Numbered from the stretch's first letter, positions 43,873 through 56,994 are shown. The stretch is 64,000 nucleotides of DNA from Marivita sp041725935 (GCA_041725935.1 JBGRQD010000001.1:1-64000); one strand, 5' to 3'. The notes: generated from the letters alone by a model not told the origin. A program made the numbers and translations.

Positions 43873-45531
43873 ATGAACGTGGCAAACACTCTGGCCGCAG
43901 ACAACATGACCGTGGACAAGGACTGGTGGCGCGGGGCGGTGATCTACCAGATCTATCCGCGCAGCTTTCAGGACAGCAACGGCGACGGCATCGGCGACCT
44001 GTTGGGGATCGCGCAACGACTGCCCTATGTGGCGTCGCTGGGCGTGGATGCGATCTGGATCAGCCCGTTCTTCACCTCTCCGATGAAGGATTTTGGTTAC
44101 GACGTCAGCGATTACTGCGATGTTGATCCGATGTTCGGATCATTGGCCGATTTCGATGTGCTGGTGCAGACGGCGCACCGGCTGGGCATTCGGGTGATGA
44201 TCGACCTCGTTCTGTCGCATACGTCGGACCAGCACCCATGGTTCCAGCTGAGCCGGTCCAGCCGCGACAATGACAAGGCCGATTGGTATGTCTGGTCCGA
44301 CCCCAAGGAAGACGGCACACCGCCCAACAACTGGCTGTCGATCTTCGGCGGTTCGGCGTGGCAATGGGATGCGCGTCGCGAGCAGTATTACATGCACAAC
44401 TTCCTGACCTCGCAGCCCGATCTGAACTTCCACAACCCCGATGTGCGGCAGGCGCTGCTGGACGTGACGCGGTTCTGGCTGGATCGCGGCGTCGACGGCT
44501 TCCGGCTCGATACGATCAACTTCTATTTCCACGACAAGGATCTGCGCAGCAATCCGGGCCTGCCCAAGGAAAAGCGCAACGCCAATATCGCGCCCTCGGT
44601 GAACCCGTATAACCACCAGGAACATCTTTATTCCAAGAACCAGCCGGAAAACCTCGAATTTCTAGAACGGTTCCGGGCGCTTCTGGACGAATATGACGGC
44701 ACCACATCGGTGGGCGAAGTCGGTGACGCGCAGCGCGGGCTCGAGATCATGGGCGAGTACACGAAGGGCGAAAACCGCGTGCACATGTGCTACGCCTTCG
44801 AGTTCCTGTCCGGGGTCGAGCCGAAGGCCGAGCGGTTTGTCGAAGTGCTGGCGCAGGTGGACGAGGTGGCCGCCGATGGCTGGGCCTGCTGGGCATTTTC
44901 CAACCACGACGTTGTCCGCCATGCAACCCGCTGGAACCTGTCCCCGGCAGCACAGCGCCTGTTCGCCACGCTGATGATGTGCCTGCGCGGATCGGTCTGC
45001 ATCTACCAGGGCGAGGAACTGGGCCTGCCCGAAGCCGAAGTGGGGTTCGAGGACCTCCAAGATCCGTATGGCATCGAATTCTGGCCCGAATTCAAGGGCC
45101 GCGATGGGTGCCGCACGCCGATTGTCTGGGAGCAGTCGAACCAGAATGGCGGCTTCACAACCGGTCAGCCGTGGTTGCCCGTGAGCCACGAACACCTGCA
45201 TCGCACTGTTGCGCACCAAGAAGATGACCCGGCCGCGATCCTGCACCATTACCGCCGCGCCATCGCGTTCCGCCATGCGCAACCGGCGCTGGCCAAGGGC
45301 GATCATGACGGGGTGAGGAATACGGACAGCATCGTCCATTTTACCCGCAGCCACGAGGGCGAGACCATCTTCTGCGCCTTCAATCTCAGCGACCAGCCCG
45401 CCACGATGGCGCTGCCCGACGGCAACTGGACGCAGATCGGTCTGGAATTGGGGAGTGCCGGACCGCAGGCGGACGGAAAATTGCATCTTGGCCCGTGGCA
45501 GCCGTGCCTCGCGCTTAAAATGAAATCCTGA
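43873..45531 (+). CDS. aglA: Alpha-glucosidase AglA, glycoside hydrolase family 13
   Basis: A 552-residue cytoplasmic GH13 enzyme. Catalytic residues are visible: nucleophile Asp213 (VDGFRLDTINF), acid Glu282 (SVGEVGD) and the third Asp346 (FSNHDVVRH). The opening WWRGAVIYQIYPRSFQDSNGDGIGDL is standard. It hydrolyses imported maltose- or sucrose-like sugars to glucose for Glk. ATG at 43873 lies after AGGACG; the frame extends ten codons further without support. Confidence 0.94.
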   Translation: MNVANTLAADNMTVDKDWWRGAVIYQIYPRSFQDSNGDGIGDLLGIAQRLPYVASLGVDAIWISPFFTSPMKDFGYDVSDYCDVDPMFGSLADFDVLVQTAHRLGIRVMIDLVLSHTSDQHPWFQLSRSSRDNDKADWYVWSDPKEDGTPPNNWLSIFGGSAWQWDARREQYYMHNFLTSQPDLNFHNPDVRQALLDVTRFWLDRGVDGFRLDTINFYFHDKDLRSNPGLPKEKRNANIAPSVNPYNHQEHLYSKNQPENLEFLERFRALLDEYDGTTSVGEVGDAQRGLEIMGEYTKGENRVHMCYAFEFLSGVEPKAERFVEVLAQVDEVAADGWACWAFSNHDVVRHATRWNLSPAAQRLFATLMMCLRGSVCIYQGEELGLPEAEVGFEDLQDPYGIEFWPEFKGRDGCRTPIVWEQSNQNGGFTTGQPWLPVSHEHLHRTVAHQEDDPAAILHHYRRAIAFRHAQPALAKGDHDGVRNTDSIVHFTRSHEGETIFCAFNLSDQPATMALPDGNWTQIGLELGSAGPQADGKLHLGPWQPCLALKMKS

Positions 45532-45557
45532 AGAGACAGGATGAGGGAGGGACAGTC

Positions 45558-46646
<1,089 letters not shown>

Positions 46647-46664
46647 AGCACGTCAGCAGACAGG

Positions 46665-46701
46665 AAAAAACCGGGTCCGCGATGTGCTGGCCCGGTTTTT
46701 T
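46665..46701. terminator. Bidirectional terminator after aglK
   Basis: AAAAAACCGGG (46665-46675) pairs with CCCGGTTTTTT (46691-46701) around 15 bases. It ends the agl operon on the plus strand and the HhH-protein gene on the minus strand. Confidence 0.85.
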
Positions 46702-46733
46702 CATGAATAATGGGGAGTGGTCTTATCGATCGC

Positions 46734-47282
46734 TCAGGCCGCCTTGGCCTTCTTCTTGGACTTGGCTTTGGTTTTCTTGGCCTTGTCGGCCTTACCCTTA
46801 TCCGCAGGTTTTTTCTTGGTCTCGGTTTTCTTGGCGTCCGCGTCAGCTTTTTTCGACTTCTCAGCCTTTTTCGCCGGTTTTTCAGCCTTCTTGGGCTTGG
46901 CCGGTTTCTCGGCTTTCTTGGATTTGGCCGATTTGGCCTTGTCGTCTTTTTTCTTGCCCTTGGCCGGTTTCTTTTTGGACTTTGCCTTTGGCTCGGACGG
47001 CTCGACAGGAGCGTCGTCAACAGGCGCCGTGTCTGCGGACGAAACCTGGAGAAGCACCACCGTGGTATCGGGCTGGTCAGCCGGAATGTCCGAGGGGGCC
47101 GTCAGGGCGCTTTCGGCGGCAGTTTTCTGCCACGTCGCCGCACGCAAGGCGGACACGCCGGGAATGGCGGTCAGCACAGCCGGATCGGCCTCTGCCAGCG
47201 TCTTGCCGTCAACGATACCTGCGGCCTCGAGCCGTTTGGCCAATGCCGGCCCAATGCCGTGAAAGTCGGTCAGTCGTGTCAT
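46734..47282 (-). CDS. Helix-hairpin-helix protein with histone-H1-like Lys/Ala tail
   Basis: A 182-residue protein in two parts. Residues 1 to about 55 form a helix-hairpin-helix unit (DFHGIGPALAKRLEAAGI, then AIPGVSALRA), a non-specific DNA-binding fold. After an acidic linker (about 60-95) comes an 85-residue tail made almost only of Lys, Ala, Pro, Asp, Glu and Thr with KKAEKPAK-type repeats. Such tails resemble eukaryotic H1 and bacterial AlgP/HupB-type proteins that condense DNA. A nucleoid-associated role is inferred. The low-complexity tail creates long meaningless open frames on the other strand. Confidence 0.75.
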   Translation of the reverse strand: MTRLTDFHGIGPALAKRLEAAGIVDGKTLAEADPAVLTAIPGVSALRAATWQKTAAESALTAPSDIPADQPDTTVVLLQVSSADTAPVDDAPVEPSEPKAKSKKKPAKGKKKDDKAKSAKSKKAEKPAKPKKAEKPAKKAEKSKKADADAKKTETKKKPADKGKADKAKKTKAKSKKKAKAA

Positions 47283-47308
47283 GTTTGGATGGTCCCCTCG
47301 AACGATGG

Positions 47309-47422
47309 TCAGGCCGCTTTCTTGAGCGCCTTCTTGGCTTGTTTCAGTTTCTTTTCCTGCCGGGCAACCTTGGCCTTGCGGCTTTTCACTTCGGCTTTGA
47401 GGCTTTTGAGTTTATTCGCCAT
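47309..47422 (-). CDS. 37-residue Lys-rich helical peptide
   Basis: A very short frame from ATG at 47422 encodes MANKLKSLKAEVKSRKAK, then VARQEKKLKQAKKALKKAA. It is strongly basic and would form one continuous amphipathic or coiled-coil helix. It lies between two other DNA-binding-type genes on the same strand, 26 bases before the HhH protein, which suggests a cotranscribed set. AGGACTGATGAC upstream gives a plausible ribosome binding site. Function unknown; nucleic-acid binding is likely from charge. Confidence 0.6.
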   Translation of the reverse strand: MANKLKSLKAEVKSRKAKVARQEKKLKQAKKALKKAA

Positions 47423-47426
47423 GTCA

Positions 47427-47624
47427 TCAGTCCTTTTTCGAGTTTTTGGTCGTTTCGGTCTCATGCTCCTGCAGAAAGCCGCGAATGAACCGCCTTATCT
47501 CGCGCGCGGCGCTGGTATCCAGCCGGTCACACAGGTCGACAAAGGCATCGCGGTCGTCTTTTGCGATGCGAATGATCAACTGGCCATCCTTGCGCTGCTT
47601 CTTCGGCTTTTCGGTTTTTGCCAC
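47427..47624 (-). CDS. Ribbon-helix-helix-like small DNA-binding protein
   Basis: A 65-residue protein, starting at a GTG placed nine bases after AAGGAG. The frame runs further upstream but without coding character. DGQLIIRIAKDDRDAFVDLC is a beta strand plus helix like Arc/CopG-type repressors, followed by AAREIRRFIRGFL. The N-terminus is basic. It is followed within five bases by the Lys-rich peptide gene. Such proteins are repressors or antitoxins; no toxin is adjacent. Confidence 0.6.
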   Translation of the reverse strand: MAKTEKPKKQRKDGQLIIRIAKDDRDAFVDLCDRLDTSAAREIRRFIRGFLQEHETETTKNSKKD

Positions 47625-47771
47625 GCAAGCGATCTCCTTCAAGAGCCATGTCTTGTTACGACAATGTAACTGCAATGTATATACAAAATGCAGAGTGCTG
47701 GCCGGTGTCACTTGCTCTGTATAGAGGATTGCCACCCGATGCCCAAAGATTGGGCGGGCGTCAGCCATCCC

Positions 47772-47786
47772 GTTCCGTATTTGTTC
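47772..47786. promoter_or_regulatory. LexA (SOS) box of uvrA
   Basis: GTTCCGTATTTGTTC fits the alphaproteobacterial LexA consensus GTTC-N7-GTTC exactly and lies 65 bases before the uvrA start, where SOS repression of this repair gene is expected. Confidence 0.85.
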
Positions 47787-47851
47787 TCTATTTTCGATTG
47801 GCGAAACCAACGCCATCCCCTATGTGTTAACCAACCGGACCGGGGGATCAC

Positions 47852-50761
<2,910 letters not shown>

Positions 50762-50764
50762 TCC

Positions 50765-52339
50765 TTACGCGGCGCGGGCCTGCAACGCCTGCGCTTCGTA
50801 GGTCTTTAGGATGGGACGCGCGGCGGCCCATCCGGAGGACTCGATATCTGCAAGTTCCGGGAACAGGGTGATGATCTCGGCGCAAGCCTCGTCCGGGAAG
50901 GTGTGGCGCATCATCGGGCCGGGCAGGTAACTTTCCGACAGCAGGCCGCTGGAGGTAACGATGTTGTGCTGGTCGAAGAGCAGGTGCACATAGGTCACCG
51001 GCGTGTCGCTTTCCTCGCGGCGCACGGTCTTGTCGTTCACCAGATCCTTGGCCTTGACCAGCACCTCGGCTTCCCCGAACAACAATTCGGCCCAGATATC
51101 TCGGATCAGAACGCGGTGCTGTGGTGACAGAAGCACATCTGCCTCGGCACCGTAGCTGCCCGCGCAAATGCGGATCGGCGCGAAATTGTCCCGCGCCTCG
51201 ATTTCGCGGGCGCCGATCCAGCGCAGCGGCTGTGCTCCATTGTCCAGCGTCAGAACCAGATCACCGGGGCGCAGATCCTGCACCGGCACCGGGCCATTGG
51301 GCGTGTCGATCAGCGTACCCGCGACGAAACACGGAAGCTGGTCGACCTGTACGATGGCGGTGTCGGACTGACCCAGCCCGTTGTTCACGGTATAGGTGAA
51401 ATACGCGGTTTCGACGTCACCATCGGACAATACCGTAAAGGTCCCATCGGCGTTCAGAGTCACCGTCTGTCCCGAAGTCAGCGTGATGCTGCTGCCGGCG
51501 ACCACGGCTATTCCGTTGACATGTGTGATGGTCAAGGTTCCGCCGGTTGTGGCGTCATTTCCCAGAACGTCGATGGTCCTGCTGCTGTTCAGGCCGATAT
51601 TGGTCTCGTCATCAATGGCGACCAGCGAGGCCTGGGCGGATCCACCGGCGATCAGAAGATTGGTGTCGTAGCCTGCATCCGACACGTCTGCGACACCGAT
51701 CTTGATCGTGTTGGGCACGCCCGCATTGACAGGGGCAGCGACACTGAGCGTAACCGTGAACCCGTCCATCTCGGTGTTGAACTGGTCTGCCATGTTGTCG
51801 TTGTAGAGGTTTGCGGCCGTGTTGCCGTTGATGTTGCCCACCGACACGTTGCCGTTGCCGACTGTCACCGTGGCTTGGGTGCCGTTGACCCAGATTCCGA
51901 CCACATCAAGGAATGCCGAGTTGATGAATTCGGGGTATTCTTCCGAACTGATGACGAAATCCAATGTCAGCAGATTTCCGTTCGGCGTGAAGTTGATGGT
52001 CAGGAAAGACGCATCGAAGGTAAACCCGCCGGCGATGCTGTTGAAATCGGCGTCACCGTTGGGGCCGAACGTATCGGTAGAGCGGCCGGCGGTCGTATTG
52101 GTGTTCAGCGAGCCCGAGTTATTTGTGACCCCCGTGGCCAGACCCGTCGACAGAATGACGCCGGTGTTGCCTGGCGTGAGTTCCGGAGAGATCACATCGC
52201 CGTTGGTATAAATCCCGGAGGACCGCCCATCGCCGGTATAGGTGGCGCTGTTCACGGTGATGCCCGCGCCGAAAATATTGTTCGCCATCTGCAGTGCGGT
52301 TGCACCGGTGTTGATGGGAAGAGCCTGCGCGATGGGCAT
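50765..52339 (-). CDS. Hint-domain protein with choice-of-anchor L and cadherin-like regions
   Basis: A 524-residue acidic extracellular-type protein without a classical signal peptide. Residues of about 10-240 resemble a choice-of-anchor L domain (SSEEYPEFINSAFLDVVGIWVNG). About 240-335 is a cadherin/VCBS-like repeat (NDATTGGTLTITHVNG, DGTFTVLSDGD). From Cys337 a Hint (hedgehog/intein) domain follows: CFVAGTLIDTPNGPVPVQDL, with LSPQHRVLI as the second block. Hint domains self-cleave or transfer acyl groups via the first Cys. Proteins of this plan are frequent and type-I secreted in Rhodobacterales; no T1SS genes are adjacent. Confidence 0.88.
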   Translation of the reverse strand: MPIAQALPINTGATALQMANNIFGAGITVNSATYTGDGRSSGIYTNGDVISPELTPGNTGVILSTGLATGVTNNSGSLNTNTTAGRSTDTFGPNGDADFNSIAGGFTFDASFLTINFTPNGNLLTLDFVISSEEYPEFINSAFLDVVGIWVNGTQATVTVGNGNVSVGNINGNTAANLYNDNMADQFNTEMDGFTVTLSVAAPVNAGVPNTIKIGVADVSDAGYDTNLLIAGGSAQASLVAIDDETNIGLNSSRTIDVLGNDATTGGTLTITHVNGIAVVAGSSITLTSGQTVTLNADGTFTVLSDGDVETAYFTYTVNNGLGQSDTAIVQVDQLPCFVAGTLIDTPNGPVPVQDLRPGDLVLTLDNGAQPLRWIGAREIEARDNFAPIRICAGSYGAEADVLLSPQHRVLIRDIWAELLFGEAEVLVKAKDLVNDKTVRREESDTPVTYVHLLFDQHNIVTSSGLLSESYLPGPMMRHTFPDEACAEIITLFPELADIESSGWAAARPILKTYEAQALQARAA

Positions 52340-52473
52340 GTTGTGCCGCCTTGCCGTTAACCGTGGAGTTCAGACGGTTTTGCCCTGGCAAGGCGGCGAT
52401 CTTTTGTAGCAATCTAGTTATCTTTTAGGCATTTCCTTTGGTACTGATCGCTATCTTTGGATAATTAGGGCAC

Positions 52474-53346
52474 CTAGCCGCGCCCGCGTTTTTCGAAACG
52501 GGGCAGCATCGCGGAAAAGTCGCGCCCGGCTCCGTCCTCCTCCTCGACAAAGCGGCGATAGAGTTCCGTTGCCTGCTGACCCAGAGGTGTATCGGCGTCC
52601 GACGCCTCGGCGGCCTGCTGGCTCAGGCGCAGGTCCTTGAGCATCAGATCCGCTGCAAAACCCGGGGTATAGCCATTATCCGCAGGGGATTTGGGGCCGA
52701 TGCCGGGTGCAGGGCAATAGGTGTTCATCGACCAGCTCGATCCCGACGAGGTGCTGACCACGTCGAACATCGCCTTGCGGTCCAGACCCAGCTTGTCGGC
52801 CAGTGCAAAGGCTTCGCAAGTGGCGATCATGGTCACGCCAAGGATCATGTTGTTGCAGATCTTGGCCGCCTGACCGTTGCCCGACGGACCGCAATGGACC
52901 GATTTCTGCCCCATTGTCTCGAAAAGGGGCAGGGCGGTCTGATACGCCTCGTCCGATCCGCCCACCATGAAGGTCAGCGTTCCGGCTGCAGCACCGCCGA
53001 TGCCACCTGACACGGGCGCGTCCAGCGGCAGCAACCCGGCCTCTTCCGCGTCAGCGGCAACCGCGCGGGCGGTGTCCACATCCACTGTCGAGCAATCCAG
53101 CAGCACCGCACCCTTGCGCATCACCGGGATGATCTGCGCCGCCACGGCGTTCAGGATCTGGCCGTTTGGCAGCATGGTGATCACCACATCCGCGCCCCGT
53201 GCCGCGTCAACGGCGCTGCGCGCTGTTGTTACACCGTCCACGGTCACTGTCGCCATGTCATAGCCAGTCACGTCATGGTGCGCCTTGGCCAGATTGCCCG
53301 CCATTGGCGCACCCATGTTGCCCAGCCCGATGAACCCGATTTTCAT
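52474..53346 (-). CDS. mmsB: 3-hydroxyisobutyrate dehydrogenase
   Basis: A 290-residue beta-hydroxyacid dehydrogenase: NAD site MKIGFIGLGNMGAPMAGNL, substrate motif LDAPVSGGIGGAAAGTL, catalytic Lys in NGQAAKICNNMILG. It oxidises 3-hydroxyisobutyrate to methylmalonate semialdehyde in valine degradation. Its start overlaps the hydrolase stop (ATGA), confirming the pathway pair. MmsA, the next enzyme, is encoded 5 kb away. Confidence 0.95.
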   Translation of the reverse strand: MKIGFIGLGNMGAPMAGNLAKAHHDVTGYDMATVTVDGVTTARSAVDAARGADVVITMLPNGQILNAVAAQIIPVMRKGAVLLDCSTVDVDTARAVAADAEEAGLLPLDAPVSGGIGGAAAGTLTFMVGGSDEAYQTALPLFETMGQKSVHCGPSGNGQAAKICNNMILGVTMIATCEAFALADKLGLDRKAMFDVVSTSSGSSWSMNTYCPAPGIGPKSPADNGYTPGFAADLMLKDLRLSQQAAEASDADTPLGQQATELYRRFVEEEDGAGRDFSAMLPRFEKRGRG

Positions 53347-54392
53347 GCCTCGCTCCTTTGCTCGAATGTCACCTCTGCACCTTCCACCGGGCGCAGCATG
53401 GTTGTCACGTCACTGTTCGAAACCCCATCCAGATCATGTGACCATTTCGGGGATTTGTCTTTGTCGATGATGGCCGCGCGAATGCCTTCGATGAAGTCAC
53501 CATGCTCCATCGACCGCGAGGTGAAGCGGTATTCCATCTGCAACGCCTGTCTCATGTCGCCATTTCCGGCGCGCAGCCGGTGCAGGATCTCGACCGTGCA
53601 AGCCAGCGACAGGGGTGCGTTGCGGGTCAATCTGGCAAGCGCGTCCTGCGCAAAGCTGCCGGTGTCGGCGCGAAGTGTCTTCACGATCTCGTCCAACGAA
53701 CCGCCACCGAAAAGCGCGTCGATCTTTGGCTGCGCCTCTTTCAGCCGTGAGTCGGGTGCAGGGCGGGCTGCCGCGGTCAGTACCGCCAGATCGCCGTCGG
53801 CACATAGATTGGCCTTGAGGCCCTCCCATTTGTCTTCGGGCACGTACAGATCGGCGAACCCCACATGGATCGCGTCGCCCGGTCCCATCCGATCCGTGGT
53901 CATTCCAAGGTATTCACCCAGATGCCCGGGGGCGTGCGCCAGCAGATACGATCCGCCAACATCGGGGATGAGACCGATCCCGCATTCCGGCATGGCGATC
54001 CTCGAACTGTCGCCCACCACCCGATGCGAACCGTGACAGCCCACGCCAACACCACCGCCCATCGTGAAGCCCTGCAGAAAGCTCACCACCGGTTTGGGGT
54101 ATTCGGCGATCAACGCGTTCATCCGGTATTCGTCGCGCCAGAAGCGTTGACCATAGGTATAGTCACCTGCGGTCCCGGTGGCGTACATCTCGGCAATGTC
54201 GCCGCCTGCGCAAAACGCCTTGTCGCCCTCGGCATCGATCAAGACAAGCTTGACCGTCGGATCGGCGCGCCAGGTCCAGAGCGCGTCTTCGATCGCGAGA
54301 CACATCTCATAGGTCAGCGCATTCAGCGCTTTGGTCCGGTTCAGTGTGATGCGGCCTGCGTGGCCATCCTTGCGGATATGGATGTCGGTCAT
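53343..54392 (-). CDS. 3-hydroxyisobutyryl-CoA hydrolase
   Basis: A 349-residue crotonase-superfamily enzyme: ALNALTYEMCLAIEDAL, oxyanion segments AFCAGGDIAEM and GGGVGVGCHGSHRVVG, then MPECGIGLIPDVGGSYLLA. The length and the GIGLIPDVGGSYLL motif favour the hydrolase over enoyl-CoA hydratase. It frees 3-hydroxyisobutyrate for MmsB, with which it is translationally coupled. The acyl-CoA dehydrogenase lies 100 bases upstream on the same strand. Confidence 0.92.
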   Translation of the reverse strand: MTDIHIRKDGHAGRITLNRTKALNALTYEMCLAIEDALWTWRADPTVKLVLIDAEGDKAFCAGGDIAEMYATGTAGDYTYGQRFWRDEYRMNALIAEYPKPVVSFLQGFTMGGGVGVGCHGSHRVVGDSSRIAMPECGIGLIPDVGGSYLLAHAPGHLGEYLGMTTDRMGPGDAIHVGFADLYVPEDKWEGLKANLCADGDLAVLTAAARPAPDSRLKEAQPKIDALFGGGSLDEIVKTLRADTGSFAQDALARLTRNAPLSLACTVEILHRLRAGNGDMRQALQMEYRFTSRSMEHGDFIEGIRAAIIDKDKSPKWSHDLDGVSNSDVTTMLRPVEGAEVTFEQRSEA

Positions 54393-54420
54393 CGGGTGTC
54401 ATGCCTGTGATTGATGGGGC

Positions 54421-54440
54421 AGGGGTGCCGCCCCCTTGGC
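54421..54440. repeat. Small GC hairpin between valine genes
   Basis: The gap of 100 bases between the hydrolase and acyl-CoA dehydrogenase genes contains a short GC-rich inverted repeat (AGGGG...CCCCCT type) and a CCCCGGAGATATTCG string of the sort seen in intergenic spacers of this order. No T-run. Function unclear. Confidence 0.3.
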
Positions 54441-54492
54441 GCTGCGCGCCTTACCCCGGAGATATTCGCGGCCCAAAGACTTTGGGGCCAGA

Positions 54493-55632
54493 TTACTTGG
54501 CCAGCATCTGCCGCGCCACGATCAGGCGCATGATCTCGTTGGTGCCTTCGAGAATTTGATGCACGCGCAGATCACGGACCAGCTTTTCTATCCCGTAATC
54601 GGCAAGGTAGCCGTAGCCTCCATGCAATTGCAGGCATTGATCGACGACGCGGCTGCCCGCCTCGGTGACGAATTTCTTGGCCATCGCGCAGAATTTGGTC
54701 GCGTCCGGCTGCTGCATGTCCAGCTTCCACGCCGCCTGACGCAGAAAAATGCGCGCAGACTGTAATTCGATCTCCATATCCGCGAGCCGGAATTGCAGCG
54801 CCTGAAACTGGTCGATCGAGTGCCCGAACGCCTTGCGCTCGGCCATGTAAGCGAGGGTCGAGGTCAGACCGGCCTGTGCCGCACCAAGAGAGCAGGCCGC
54901 GATGTTCAGACGCCCGCCATCAAGCCCCGCCATCGCGTAGGAAAAGCCGCGCCCTTCTTCGCCCAGCAGGTTGCCCGCCGGGATCTTGCAATCGTCGAAC
55001 TGCACCTGCCGCGTGGGTTGCGACCGCCAGCCCATCTTGTCCTCGAGCCCGCCAAAGCTCAGACCCGCTGTACCGTCTTCCACCAGCACCGCCGAAATCC
55101 CCTTGGGACCCTCGGCACCGGTGCGGACCATCGTGATATAGGCATCCGAATAGCCGCCGCCCGAGATGAACGCCTTGGTCCCGTTCAGCGTGTAGCCTTC
55201 GTTCGTGCGCTCGGCGCGGGTTTTCAGCGCCGCTGCGTCCGATCCGCTGCCCGGTTCAGTGAGGCAATAGCTCAGCACGGTCTCCATCGTCAGCGCCTTG
55301 GGCAACACGCGGGCCTTCATGTCGTCATCGGCAAAGCTGTCGATCATCTTGGCGCACATGTTGTGGATCGACAGGAACGATGCGACCGACGGACAGGCCA
55401 TCGAAAGCGCCTCGAACACCAGCGTCGCGTCCAACCGGCTCAGCCCCGACCCGCCGCTGTCCTCGGAGACGTAAAGCCCCGCAAAGCCCAATTCGCCCAG
55501 TTGCGGCCACAGCTCTTTGGGGATTGTGCCCTGTGCTTCCCAATCACGGGCATGGGGCGCGATATGCTCCTGTCCAAAGGCGTGGGCCATGTCGAAAATG
55601 GCGGTCTGTTCTTCTGTGAGGGCAAAATCCAT
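54493..55632 (-). CDS. Isobutyryl-CoA dehydrogenase (acyl-CoA dehydrogenase)
   Basis: A 379-residue flavoenzyme with standard acyl-CoA dehydrogenase blocks: CLTEPGSGSDAAALKTRAER, AFISGGGYSDAYITMVRTG, and the C-terminal LEGTNEIMRLIVARQML holding the catalytic region. The valine-pathway neighbours mark it as isobutyryl-CoA dehydrogenase (making methacrylyl-CoA). A GGAGGAG site precedes the ATG. Other short or branched substrates are possible. Confidence 0.9.
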   Translation of the reverse strand: MDFALTEEQTAIFDMAHAFGQEHIAPHARDWEAQGTIPKELWPQLGELGFAGLYVSEDSGGSGLSRLDATLVFEALSMACPSVASFLSIHNMCAKMIDSFADDDMKARVLPKALTMETVLSYCLTEPGSGSDAAALKTRAERTNEGYTLNGTKAFISGGGYSDAYITMVRTGAEGPKGISAVLVEDGTAGLSFGGLEDKMGWRSQPTRQVQFDDCKIPAGNLLGEEGRGFSYAMAGLDGGRLNIAACSLGAAQAGLTSTLAYMAERKAFGHSIDQFQALQFRLADMEIELQSARIFLRQAAWKLDMQQPDATKFCAMAKKFVTEAGSRVVDQCLQLHGGYGYLADYGIEKLVRDLRVHQILEGTNEIMRLIVARQMLAK

Positions 55633-55708
55633 CGCGCCGCTCCTCCCGTTGGATGCGTGAATTGAACAAGTGTTTAATTGCCAACTGTTTCAGGACTTTT
55701 GCAAAAGG

Positions 55709-56836
55709 TCAAAGCCCCTCGTGGAAGGTTTCGACCAGATGGCCGACAACCGCCTGCATCTGGCCATCCGCATCCTTGCCCGCAGCCTTCGCCTCGGCGG
55801 CGACCGCGCGCTGTCGGGTCGAGGCATTGCCATGCGAGACAATCTCGCGCGCATGCTCCAACTCGCGATAACAGCGCAGGATGCCCGCATCTTCCTCGAC
55901 AAGCGCGATCAGTTCGTCTGTCAGTTCCGCCATCGGCACGATTTCACCGCGCCCAAAGTCGATCAACCCGTCGCTCACCCCGTAGCGCTGCGCCCGCCAG
56001 CGGTTCTCGGCGATCAGGAACGGATCATAGCGCCGCCAGCGCTGGTTGCGCACGCGCAGCCGCCACAGCATCCGCATCAGGCATTGGTTGATCGCCGCCA
56101 GCGTCAGTGTGTCCTCAAGCCGGGGCTGCACATCCATGATGCGGGTCTCCAGCGTCGGGAAGGAATGCGACGGCCGCAAATCCCACCAGATCTTGGAACT
56201 GTCCTCGATCACCCCTAGATCGACCAGCACCTGCACCGAGCGTTCATATTCCGACCAATTGTCAAAGGTCGGCGGCAGCCCGGTACGGGGCAGGTTGTCG
56301 AATACCGAAATCCGATACGACGCCAGCCCGGTATCCTGCCCCTGCCAGAATGGCGAGGAGGTGGACATCGCCAGCAGATGCGGCAGGAAATACGCCATCT
56401 GGCCCATCAGGTCCGCCCGCAGCGCATCATCGTCCAGACCCACATGCACATGCATGCCGCAGATCAGCATGCGCCGCACCACGCCGCCCAACGCATCCTG
56501 AAGCGCGTTGTAGCGGTCCTTGTTGGTATGATGCTGTGTCTTCCAATCGCCGAACGGGTGGCAGGAGGCGGCAATCGGCGCAAGGTTATAGGCCCGCGCA
56601 CAGCGCGCCACGGTGCCGCGCAACCGCTTGAGATCCTCGCGCGCGGCGTTGATATCGGCACAGACCTTGGTGCCGATCTCGATCTGGCATTGCAGAAACT
56701 CGGGGCTGACCTGGCTGTCCAATTCCGCCGCACAGGCCTCCATCAGCCCGTCCGGGGCTTCGGCAAGCGCCATACTGTCAAGATCGACCAGCAGGTATTC
56801 TTCTTCGATTCCAATGCTGAATGGCGGTTCCTGCAT
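55709..56836 (-). CDS. Carboxylate-amine ligase, glutamate-cysteine ligase family 2 (YbdK-like)
   Basis: A 375-residue ATP-dependent ligase: SIGIEEEYLLVDLDS start, then CQIEIGTKVC, GMHVHVGLDDD, and WWDLRPSHSFPTLETRIMDVQP with the Mg/ATP-binding residues. YbdK-type enzymes show weak glutamate-cysteine ligase activity; the natural substrate is uncertain. A GGAGG site defines the start. Same strand as the valine genes, but probably separate in function. Confidence 0.92.
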   Translation of the reverse strand: MQEPPFSIGIEEEYLLVDLDSMALAEAPDGLMEACAAELDSQVSPEFLQCQIEIGTKVCADINAAREDLKRLRGTVARCARAYNLAPIAASCHPFGDWKTQHHTNKDRYNALQDALGGVVRRMLICGMHVHVGLDDDALRADLMGQMAYFLPHLLAMSTSSPFWQGQDTGLASYRISVFDNLPRTGLPPTFDNWSEYERSVQVLVDLGVIEDSSKIWWDLRPSHSFPTLETRIMDVQPRLEDTLTLAAINQCLMRMLWRLRVRNQRWRRYDPFLIAENRWRAQRYGVSDGLIDFGRGEIVPMAELTDELIALVEEDAGILRCYRELEHAREIVSHGNASTRQRAVAAEAKAAGKDADGQMQAVVGHLVETFHEGL

Positions 56837-56994
56837 CGCATGCCTCCGATCTGGGTCGGGTCAGGATGACGGCTTGCGGGGCAAAATGCAAAACCTGTTG
56901 AAGCAGCTCTTTGGACCGGGGTTTCGAATAATGCTCAGCTTTTTCCCTGAATAGAGGTATTCTTTGCGCATTTAGACGCACAAGGATTTTCGAG

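Noticed and set aside
46682..47669. Several plus-strand open frames of 180-320 codons, rich in Phe, Leu and Ser
   Set aside because: They mirror the Lys/Ala repeats of the HhH protein on the minus strand; the reversed repeats simply lack stop codons.
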